From: Drosophila miranda
Lineage: Eukaryota > Arthropoda > Insecta > Diptera > Drosophilidae
Length of the DNA: 64,000 bases
Direction: 5' to 3'
Assembly: GCF_003369915.1 (NCBI RefSeq)
Contig: NC_046678.1
Span: forward strand, 1,550,001-1,614,000
Position numbers and translations under genes: made by a program. The first letter of the stretch is position 1, and every line of letters begins with the position of its first letter. The notes beneath the pieces were generated by a model, which was given only the letters and a program-made list of their open reading frames with translations, searched no databases and was not told the DNA's origin. Below, one piece after another: positions 50,387 to 60,984 of the stretch.

Positions 50387-53300
50387 AAAATAATCAGCCA
50401 CGCCACATAATCGTTTTATATATTGGTTGATTTCAGGTTGTAGTCGGTATGTCGCTGATCCAGTACGTACGCCCCACCGCCATAAACATTACCGTTAAGT
50501 TATTCAAGCTGGTGTCGACGACCTCGATCTACTAGATCATGGACTAAGGGCAGTCTCTAGCTCGCAACACACGCCGTTTACTAGAATAAATGTATAGTTT
50601 TAAACTGAATGTAAATGCAAATTATTTTTATTTTCATCATTATTACATTTTATCATTATCGCATGAAATTTCTCCTCTGTTACTTGATCGGTTCTCTTTT
50701 CATTCCTGCTCATACATAGTTTTTGTCTTATGCATTTGCTTATTTTACCCCTTATATGGTATAAGTAGATATTAATATGCTGCGCTACCATTACAAACTA
50801 CAATATACTCCTCATTCTCACCAACATACAAATACATGTGCATACAAGGGTGCATACATGTCAATTGAATTAAATTAATTTCATATTGATTGATCGGATC
50901 GGCCTGCATTGTATGTATGTGGTTTGCAATGTGATGTTTTGTTATGTGTTATTTGTGCATCGTACATTGTTTATGTATATTCCAAATCAAAATTACTATG
51001 TGATGTGCAATTTAACAAAGTTTTCGAATATTACTGATCTGTGAACGGTGTCGGGTTGTACTAATTATGTACAACATGCATTGTGTGACCGCAAGTGTGC
51101 GTGTGAAACAAATGATACCTGTCCAAGAATGAAATCAGAGCAAGGGGCATTAAGGAGGCACAGCCTGTCGTCCTCTTAGGCTCCCACTTTGTCTGTTTTT
51201 CTGACTGCTTTCCCGATAAGCCAGGGATCAGCTTTATGTTGTATGCCGCTTACTCTCCCCGATTTATGTATGCATGTATGTTGTAATGTGTATTGGATGT
51301 AGTAGTATGTGTTATCCTAACGATTTTGTAATATTATTCGGAATCAGGTTTGTTATGATGTGGTAAACTATCGTTCTATTGTATGTATCTTTATGAATGT
51401 ATGAATGTTTTTGTATGTATGTTTTCTTAAGTGAATGGTGCATTAGGGTATGTACGTTCGCTCTGTGGCGGAATCTGGGACTGAATCTAGATTTCGGTTA
51501 TTTCCGTTGGATGGTATAAATTCGGTTTAGTGGTCAGGTTAGCTGTGGCAGTACAAGAATAAAATTCGCCCAGAGTACGAAAGAGAAATAAGAACTAAAG
51601 CTTGTTGGGTTTTTTTTTGTTTGTTTGGGTTTCGTAAAAAAAGCATGTGCACTTATTCGCGACTAAGTTTGTGGATTGTGGATTAAAAAATTGTTTAAAT
51701 AAAACTATAGAGTTTATACAAAATGCATAATTAACGCGTTAATTTTGATCTATATTTGCAGCCATCTCAGATGAGTTCTTAGATTATTCACCGTCTGTTA
51801 TTTTGTCGGTCATCGATTATAATTTGTGTCTATTCGCTGTGGCAAGAACAGAGTTGTGTGTTTGTGTGTGTGTGTGTGTGTGTGTTTATAAATAATACAC
51901 ACTATTCTATGTGAGAACTTATCGAATTCTTATACTCTTCAATGTTCATGTAATGTTAATTTTAAATCTCGTCACTTTCACACAAATGGAGCACACGATG
52001 CATCAATATATTTTTTATTTTATACGATATTTTTGTTCGTTCCTTGATGTTTTTTTTTTGTTTTTGTTTTATTCAATATACAATGTCTATAACGTTTCAC
52101 CTAAACATTTCTTTTGTATATAAATAAGTATATATACTATATGTATATACACACATACTTTCTTTAATTTGAAGAAACACTTCACTATACTGCTTGGTTC
52201 ATTTACAAAATAAAAATATGAAATTAAAAAGTAAACATCAAATAAAAACAAAACTTAAAAAGAACTTAAAACTTACAGTTGAGTTCTTTGAATTTCACCT
52301 TTACCATATTCAAAATACTTAACACGAATGTTAATATACATAAATGCAAAGGAAACATGCATACATATACATGAGTTGTTTCATTTATCCTTTATCATTA
52401 TATACGCGGACATCATCTGCTAATGCATTAGCATTAAGCTGAGTTGCCTTTGGATACCTTAGTCGCTAATTTTCTACACGTCGTCTATATAAACGTAATC
52501 TAATAAATATTGTTATAATTTCAGTCGAAATGCCCATCGTGCAGGTTCTTGCACGAGGAGTAAATGTGTGTATGCGTGTGGTTTGGTGAATGTAAATGTA
52601 TATGGGATTCAGAGCGTTTAGGTAAATTCAATTTCCAAGCCATTCCCAAGGCATTTAACTCTCTTTAGTAACAAATTCGTAATTGGCACCTCACCTCCAC
52701 CGCCTTACATTACATCTTGCCTGGATGAGCCACGCAATTCGGGAATGATAACCGCCACATTTTCAGCCATACTTATTAACTGCCAATTGTTTTTATCGTC
52801 TGTTTGGCCGAGCTTTGTGTCTTTTTACATTGCCGTAGAGTTGGATGATTCGGTGATTTACGTGAACTTACGCCATAATGCGATTTTACAAACAGAAAAG
52901 GGCACAATATCGATAAGGATCGATAGTGTAGACATAGTGGCTAGTGGCTAGGCACGTGATGGTGTATATATGCAGTTAGCTGTGTAGCTAGTGCTATGTA
53001 TACCTGGCCCATTGTTCTGCGCTTAATCTCAATTGCTGCCGACATCCTTCATTTACTTAAGTGGATTACATTTAAATCTAGATTACTACATCTAATTTTT
53101 AATACGATTGAAATATTTAATTTGTTTACTTATGAATTCTATTTCACCTTTCTCCTTTCTTTCTGTTCTATTTTCGTATATTTTCGAATCACTGTGATTC
53201 GACTCAATTACAATTAGATTAGAAAATCAATAAATACAATTTCACCCCTGCGAAGTCACACATATAGCATTCAAATTTAATATTTTCATATTTTCGCTTA

Positions 53301-53389
53301 TTAAGACGAATGGAAAATGAGTGTAAGTGACCTTTACGATATAAATAAATAATTCAGAGCGGAACGGGTCTACTGGTGGCTCAACAAAT
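50387..53389. other. Probable Ephrin 3' UTR and flank
   Basis: It is AT-rich with a (gt)n run at about 51859-51886 and gtatgtatgtatgt-type tracts. There is no coding frame. It lies downstream of the Ephrin stop on the minus strand. Confidence 0.4.
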
Positions 53390-56300
53390 TCACCGATTGC
53401 TTTTCGTGTTGGTAACTCGGCAGCTCTTGCTGGAGGGACTGAATGCCTTATTTTCTGGGCGGCAACGCTGGGTGGGCAATGCGATCCGAATTACTTGGTG
53501 CATTGCAAGGATCGCGAAAATGCTGACTAAAGATGAATTTATCCAATGGGCAGACATGCAAACGGCTAAAGAGGAAGGCAATGGCAGCCAGGAGCATAGC
53601 CAGATCCAAACGTTGAAGTAATTTTTAGCTGTAATCGCCGAGCCACTGTTGTATGTAAGCTCCTCATTCTTTACAACCTCGTTGGGATGCTTGTCGTAAT
53701 GGTGGTGATCATCTACAAAACAAAGATTAGTATTAATCTAATGAAACTTATATTCAGTCATATAAATTAACATAAATATCTCTCATAAATGATCAATTAC
53801 TTATTCAAGAAGTTGACATTGGCCGTAGGGTGTGAATTTGTATGTCTATGTGTAGATCGCTTAATCAAATATTGAATATTCTGACATTGGCATTTATACT
53901 CAATAGAATTCAAGCACCTCTGCCTCCAGACAATAGTTCGAAATAATGTATAATCTGATACAATCCTTTTTATAAATTGGGTTATCCGTCAAATTCCTGT
54001 TATACAGAATTTCGCATCGATTGAACTGCCATGTCGTTATAGAGATGCCTCTGTCCTTAGTATATTCGTTCTGCGTCGACTTTTTGCCTGATTCAATGTA
54101 AACTATCGGTATCAAAACTCCGGCAGTATAAAGTGAAACCTTCAATCTGAGATATTAATATGTTTAACAAAACTAATTTATTTCCATCGAATTTGTTGGA
54201 TGCGTTTCTTTGAAGATCAGACAAAATTGACCAAGATGAGAATGATGGACAATTTTTGTGACAAAGAAAAGACGAATCTAATAGGGTATAAAAAGCTTCG
54301 CCTCTGTACTTAATTAGAATTTACAAATATTTACTCCCGTTATAGAGTATATAAAATTAGTTTAAATGTACATAGTTATCAGTCAGAAGGAGGAGATTCG
54401 GGCCTCATAAAGTAAACGTACATAAATATGAGATTCTTTTGAAAAGTATCATTTTGTATACATAGAAGTTTGCTGAGTTCACAGGAAGAGGGGGAGTGTA
54501 AAATGAATTCTTGTAAAATGAATGCTTTACTTACTGTTCGTATTCTGATTATCATTTATTGCTGTGTGATTGGTAAAGTTATTATGAGTAAAAATTTGAC
54601 TGTCTGTGGTGTTCTCAATTTTGATTCGATTTGTGTATTCTGGATTGAACAATGGTCTGTTATCAATAGCAAATGATGTAAGTGTCCGTTCGCCCAAATT
54701 CATGGTGCTCTGCACTACGCTACTTTGATTTGTGTCAACGACTGGTGGTAAGTAAAAAACATTACTATCACGTGCAATGTTCAATGAAATGGCTCCGCTG
54801 TTACCGTTGCCACCACCAACATTTTTTGTTTTGTAATGATCATCGGAGGACTGTTTAATTAATGTATCCTTACCATTGCCATTAGAGTTGCCGTTGACAT
54901 TACCCTTGTGCGATGGATAACTGTGCTGCGTTGGCACGTTGTTTATCCGAATGCCAGTTTGAATGTGGTGGTGTCCCGGGTATGCTATATTTACCCCACC
55001 GCGGCCAGGTGGAAGCATGTTTATGCTACCATGACCATGACCAGGAGATAAGATAATTCCACCACCAACGCCGCTAGAGCCAACATTGTTGCCCATAATG
55101 TTCGGTTGAATAGGTATACGGTTGAACTGATCGATGTTCGTATTGATCGAGGTGCCCAAGCCATTCATGTTGCCATTGTTTGGATTTGTGGCTATTCCCA
55201 CTGAGGGTGATCCGCCCGAGAGGCCTCCGTTGACACCGCTTATTCCAATAGTGTTTCCGGGACCAGTATTGTGGCCGTGAACATGTCCGTGACTGTCATC
55301 ATGGGCAGCGATATTGACACTGTTGCCACCCCCTGGATCTGCGCCTGCCACAGCCACGGATGTGGTGGTTTGTGTGGTCTTATTCCTTTCTTCGGTGGCA
55401 CAACACACTTTAAATACGACTTTCATATTGTTTGTAGAGCAACGACCCCCAATGCGTCGATACAAGTCGTCTTTCGATGAAGTTGCTGCATTTGAGAACA
55501 AAAACATTAAACGGTTTTGATTACCAAAAGCATATTCCAATCCATTTTATATAAACGAACTCACAAATGAAGTAATAATCATTTCCAGGTAGGAACTCCA
55601 AGCCACCTGGCTGCGGTGTAAATGGCCGGAAAGTTATTGTAAAAAACATTAATTTCTGAGGTTTATCACATATAGCTATTACTCGCGGATCTGCATTTGT
55701 TATGCGACATGTTTCGTACTCCACTTTAGACACATTGTATATTATATATTTCTCCGTTTCGTTTTCAAATGTCCCTGGCTCGTACACTGGACATATTATG
55801 TGCACCTGGTCAAATTCGAAGGCCAAGTTGCCTTTGTTGACATCAATTATGTGATCGGTGTTATCTATTCGAAATCTGCGGGATAAATTAATAAGAAATT
55901 AATGCACACAAATTCTTTGTAAATTCAATTCACATATGGAATCAACTTTCCCAAAATATTCAGTCCCTAAGAATTAAGCAGGCATTTAAAGAATGACACT
56001 GTATTGATTAGATTGATGTATGTCCAATATTGTTTAAATATATGTATGTTCATAAGTTTAAAATAATATTGTATAACAGCATTACAACCCTGAGTGACTA
56101 CGCATACGACTAAATCGAAAACACAGCATCTTAGAGAGTTACCGCAATATCTACCCAGAATTCAGAAAACCATTTCCCGTTCTATTTCTGCATCTTTTAA
56201 TGAAGCCTCCTGACGTTTAACCGGTAATAAGATATAACAGCCAATAATATTAATATCGTTCAGAAGTGCTTGCGCAAAGCATCAGTAAATGAAATAATTT

Positions 56301-58626
56301 TTATCAAATTAGAAAGTCTTACACAAATACTTCATGTTATATTAATTTTTTTTGAATTAGGTCGCGACACGTCAGATGTTCCAGAAAAAGACAGAAAAAT
56401 TACTTTTACGTTTAATAACTTGGGAAATATTCATTCGACATTTCAAATATACGTGCAAAACATTTAAGTTTCGGGCCTACTGCTCTTTTGACCTTATCGA
56501 TAAAAAAAAGAGGCTCGTGTCGACAGGTGTATAAATTTTTTCCCGAAACAAAGCAGTTATCGACGGTATGGGTGTTTTAAAGCAAGACAAAAGCCACAAA
56601 AGTTTTCCCAACGAACCATTTCATATTAACAGGTCGTCACCTGTTTGTTCGGAAACTGGTCATCTACAACTGGACATGTTGCAACTTTTTCGATAGAGAA
56701 AAATATTAAGATCAACAAATTTTCTAACCACTCAATATATCGAATATCGAAGGGGTCATCTGCTTTGCAGTTCTTTGATCTTTTTAAGATACTTCGAGAA
56801 AGAAGTCGTACATTAACGCATTACAAATCCACAGATTTACTCACCTTACGAGTTGTCCCAATCATTTTTGTTCCCTCGGCGATTTCTATATTCCTGGACG
56901 ATTTTGCATATGACGATATATATGTATATACTTATGTAAATAGGTACATGCTTGAAAAGAAACAAAATCGTCCAGGAATATAGAAATCGCTGAAGGCACA
57001 AAGACGATTGGGACGAATGTCTGCAAACCCCATTCCTATCCCATTCTTGGACCCCTCTACGCACGCACGCACGCATGACTACAACCTCCTCGTCGTTTCC
57101 TTGGTTTCGTTGTGCCATTCCACGTTACTCTCCTTTGTTTTTTTTAAGCGCTTTGTAAATTAAAAATCACCCCTAATGATGAAGTACGCATATTTTACAG
57201 GCCTTCTTTAGCGACACACCATCACGCATCGACTTGCAACTAGGGTTACATGCTCTTGCTGGGCGCACGGTATATATTTTTATTTGCACATATTTGAATA
57301 CGTAGCCACCCACCCAAAATCCCAGTAGGACTAGCAACAACAAGACCAGATGCACACCCCAACAACGCAATCACCTCTCCGCCTCACCTTTTGCGTAAGA
57401 AGAGGGAACATTTCTGTGGGATATCTTTCTGTCTACATATCATGTGTATAACATGGCAAATCATTAAAGCGAGTTTAATCATTGCAATGAACTACAATGC
57501 ACTACATACCCAATGGATCCAACAAATGCATTACAAAATTGGACTACAGGATATTGGCTCTGAAGTTTGTAACGTAACTTATAGAAGAACGCACCCATGC
57601 TAACTGGTCTCATAACTAGTTTTAAAGCCATCTAACGAAATGATGTACATACATACTTATGTAGTCTACATTTATCTATACCATATCATATGAAACTTTT
57701 TTCTTTGCAAAGATAATCCAAACTATGTTTTATATTTCTGTTAAGTTTTTTTTTATCCGGGTGAAGCAAAAGCTCAAGATTTCTGAATATTTAACTGTAG
57801 ATCGTTCTAATTTAGGGTTACATTAAACTTACATGCTGTTCGATGTGTTCCAATGCATGTAGAAGGTTTTTGCGCAGCTTGACATGGTCGAAAGCAAAAC
57901 GGTTTCTATGCAGATTAGCGTGAGCAAAGTGACGAACGATGTAGCGCCTAATGTAGGCAAAGGAATTAACATTTTGCATCGCACTAGCGATGAGGATGAG
58001 GAGCGGTTTTTGTTCTTGATATTGGGATGTTGATGTTGCTTTAACGTCCTATTCGCACCTATTTCTGTTGATGTTCTCGCATCCGATTCGATTTCTACTC
58101 CTTCGCTAACTGCTGTATCCGCTGCAGCCGATTGCTGCTGTTCCAATGATTTTTTGGACTGGAACGGCATAAATGTTCTGTTAGCAATGCTCTTGCTTTT
58201 GCTCTTCGACTTTCGATGCATAGCTGGTTGGTTAATGGTGGTCGTTGTGGTAGTTGCCTGGTTTCGACTTCGATCACTTAGCATTCTTGTGGTAGTAGTT
58301 TGCATGTATAGCTTAATGTTCAATGGATAACCAGTAAATAGCTGTACCCGCTGCTCCTGTGGACACCTTTTGCAATTGGGGGAAGCTAGATCTCTGCCTC
58401 TCGCTTCCTGGTGTTTCTGTGGCTCATCCAGTTCCTTTTTCAAAGCCAAACAGCTCTGAAGTTTGTTGCGACTTAGCTGGGGCTTATTGCAGCATGACAC
58501 GGATGATTGCCTGGCATTGCTTACTTCGGCTTCTACCAATGGCTGGGTCTGGGTCTGGATCTGGATCTGGGTCTGTGACTGGTTCCAGGAGAAAGTCGCA
58601 CGCAACTTTTTTGCCCGATCTTGCAT
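53390..58626 (-). CDS. Ephrin: Ephrin, Eph-receptor ligand with long N-terminal extension, four coding exons
   Basis: This is the single fly ephrin, the cell-surface ligand of the Eph tyrosine kinase used in axon guidance. Coding exons: 58626-57833, 55875-55565, 55485-54535 and 53712-53390, giving 792 residues as read. A polar N-terminal region of about 220 residues precedes a hydrophobic segment at about 228-250 (TSFVTLLTLICIETVLL). The ephrin receptor-binding domain follows from about residue 256, starting AKTFYMHWNTSNS, with HIICPVYEPGTFENETEKY, a set of cysteines and NYT/NVS-type glycosylation sites, and ending CSTNNMKVVFKVCC. A long Gly/Asn/His-rich linker comes next, then HHHYDKHPNEVVKNEELTYN and a hydrophobic C-terminus. 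The C-terminal frame is uncertain beyond an A5 run at 53626-53622: another frame there encodes LDLAMLLAAIAFLF and stops at 53450-53448. The D. melanogaster ephrin also has an unusual N-terminal extension. Confidence 0.94.
56571..56745. repeat. Dispersed repeat, copy 2, in Ephrin intron 1
   Basis: It is similar to 2431-2600: ggtgttttaaagcaagacaa, then cacaaaagttttcccaacga, gttgcaactttttcgataga and ttaagatcaa. It lies about 100 bp from the inverted repeat at 56855. Confidence 0.6.
56855..57014. repeat. Long inverted repeat (52-bp arms) in Ephrin intron 1
   Basis: Arms 56855-56906 and 56963-57014 are reverse complements with about 5 mismatches in 52, the inner 28 bases (cgatttctatattcctggac and flanks) being perfect. 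The 56-bp loop is AT-rich with tatatatgtatata. It could be a foldback MITE or a hairpin RNA precursor. No target duplication was found. Confidence 0.8.
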
Positions 58627-58669
58627 TCTGTTAGTACTCTTTGTTCGATGTGAATAGACTGCTTAACTG

Positions 58670-59085
58670 ATCTATATATTTAGTATATATTTAGTGTGTA
58701 AGTAAATTGCAAACGTCTCAATGGTTTCTTTCTCTGAGATTAATCTAATGGCTGCGTCGGCACATGCCGAAATGTATCTTGCTCCATCTGTAACCAAGAT
58801 AAGAGTTAATGTGAAGGGTTTTTGGTACGTCAAGATTAATAAGATAGTGTATTGCGGTAGCCCCGCAACTACAATTGGACACCAATTGCAACAGTGCCAA
58901 GTGTCAGTACACGGAACGTTGATGAGTTCACGGGTGTCAAAATCATAAGAATTCCAATGATCGTGCTAGCATAAGGCGCATTTGAGTAAAAGGTGATACG
59001 GTGTAAGACTTGAAAGCAAGACATTCTCCCGTATAGGATCACACAACTCATCTTTAGCACCACATTCACTTTCACATCCGTTTTG
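58670..59085 (-). pseudogene. Cysteine-rich open stretch with one stop, unidentified
   Basis: Just upstream of Ephrin on the same strand a frame reads NGCESECGAKDELCDPIREN, then LKCALC, a TAG, and HDHWNSYDFDTRELINVPCT with DTWHCCNWCP. It stays open to about 58670. The cysteine spacing looks like a small secreted or zinc-binding protein. An AG at the left of NGC could be an acceptor. I cannot name a family, and chance is possible. Confidence 0.2.
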
Positions 59086-59535
59086 CCACTATTAACTTAA
59101 CCCCAGGTACTGACACTTCCACCACACATGCATGTGTACTAGTTTGAACAAATATTGTGTGCAAATGCATAAAATAAATATTTTCCTATTGCCCCAAAAG
59201 CAGTCACAATTTTTCTGGATTTTCGCTGAGCCTGGGAGAGACCGTGGATTGAGTGCCGTGCGGCAATAAATTTTAAGCAAAATCGACTCATCTCAAATTA
59301 ACACTGGACACTGGTCCGACGGTTTTTAATTGCTTATTAGTAGCATAGAATATCTGGTAGTATCGTAGTGCAAGTAACGTGTAACTGTTTCTGCTTCGAC
59401 TAGGACTTTTCAGGACTAAAATGACTTTTAAGTTGAAATCAAATTCATTGTACGGCCTAGCGCTGGCCCTCGGACTCCTGTCGTCTTTCGTTTATAAAAA
59501 CTTCTTGACGGCAAGCATATCCGTGCCTGCTTATG

Positions 59536-60198
59536 TACAGTATTTCAAGAAACTCTTTACACACTGAAAATAAATTTAATTTTTTGACTTTGGATAAGAA
59601 AATAATGGCTTTTGATTCAAATTTATAGAATTTTTTAATTCATTACCATTCAGGGATTAATTATAAAGTAGTTTGTGAAAAAAGAATAACAAAACTATAA
59701 ATAGGTTACTTAAAAAATAACAAAAACAATGATTACTCATTTTTGACACTGTCAAGAAAGTCTTTTTCCCACTTTCTTCTTCAAGTAGGCCCACAAATTT
59801 TCAATGGGGTTAAGATCGGGACTCTGGGGTGTTGTATCAATAACTTTTCCACAGTTGTAAAGCAGCAAAGCTCTTACATTGGACTCTTTATGTTTGGGAT
59901 CATTGTCTTGATAAAACTTGAATTTGGCTTTATTGTCCGTAATGAGCCATAATTTCTACGCACTGCTTTTTAGATTGGTTTTTAAAATTTGGAGGTACTG
60001 TTTGGCATCCATTGTGTTCTCTATAAATGCAATATTTCCCACTCCTCGGCTATAGATGCACCCCCAAATCATAACCGAAAGTTTTCCAAACTTTACAGTC
60101 GGAATGATGTTTCGGTTATCTTATTCGGTTATTTTCTTATCCAAAGTCAAAAAATTTAATTTATTTTCAGTGTGTAAAGAGTTTCTTGACGTACTGTA
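59536..60198 (-). mobile_element. Tc1-type transposon, internally deleted, with ~70-bp inverted repeats
   Basis: Both ends are TA + CAGTA..TCAAGAAACTC, and the terminal inverted repeats extend about 70 bp (to ttggataagaaaataa) with few mismatches. Between them, on the minus strand, is the C-terminal half of a Tc1-family DDE transposase: SVMIWGCIYSRGVGNIAFIE, then FYQDNDPKHKESNVRALLL (second Asp) and QSPDLNPIENLWAYLKKKVG (final acidic residue). It ends at a TGA near 59750. An in-frame TAG at 59958-59956 and the missing N-terminal half show that it is inactive. Confidence 0.85.
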
Positions 60199-60582
60199 TG
60201 CATATGTATGTATACACCAAATGAGACGTTTTCTGTATACATACACGGCGTATACATACACACTTACACCGAAGTCCCCCCCACCCCCCAAACTTCTAGG
60301 TATAATCTTTGCTATGTTATGTTAAACTTTTGACTCAATTTTCATTTACAATGTTTATCTTGTAACAAGAAAACTTTTTCGAGCATTCATATATACTCAT
60401 AAAAATGGGGAAACACAAACAAACACGCACACACACAGGTTTTTATGTACACATTTTCCAAACGAATCGAATCACTTTTTTCCATTTGCTTGCTTTCAGA
60501 ACGTGCAAAAGTGCTGTATTTGCATTCGAATCATTTTAGTTCTTTTAGTTTTTTCAATAAACGTGTTTATCTAAAAATACAT

Positions 60583-60636
60583 ATAATTATGGTAATCTAG
60601 AACTACTTTAAGAGCAAAAGAGTAAAAAAAATTTAC
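60583..60636. repeat. Direct repeat flanking hAT relic, left copy
   Basis: The run ataattatggtaatctagaa, then ctactttaagagcaaaagag and ta, is identical to 63196-63238, and similarity goes on into the A-rich tail. Confidence 0.85.
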
Positions 60637-60657
60637 TTTACTTTACTTTACTTTAAG

Positions 60658-60895
60658 CAGTGTGACCGCGGATTTATCGATAAAATATACCGTCCGACCC
60701 TCAGAAATATACCGAAACATACCGCCTCATTTTCAAAATATACCGTAAATATAGTGACAAATTCAAGTTATATTTTACATATTCCTCGATTTTGATATTC
60801 CGTCGAATATTACTAGCTATATAGAACATCTAGCCATGCCCACGAAATTTTATACGATTGGTGAATCTATTTCCTACTTGATTGGCCTATTCGAA
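60658..60895. repeat. Second copy of the lgs promoter-type repeat
   Basis: It begins cagtgtgaccgcgg and continues tttatcgataaaatatacc. It is about 90% identical to 22831-23050, including Motif 1 (60658-60668), the DRE (60675-60682) and the tattccgtcgaatattact block. No gene starts beside it. A short cttta tandem run (60636-60655) precedes it. Confidence 0.8.
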
Positions 60896-60984
60896 ATAAT
60901 TGTTTCATTCATTTCATTTAATAATCTTAAGTCTTAAGACTTATTAATAATAATAAAGTCTTAATAATATACTAATCACGAACA

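Noticed and set aside
53376..53621. 81-codon plus-strand frame
   Set aside because: It is the reverse strand of the Ephrin last exon.
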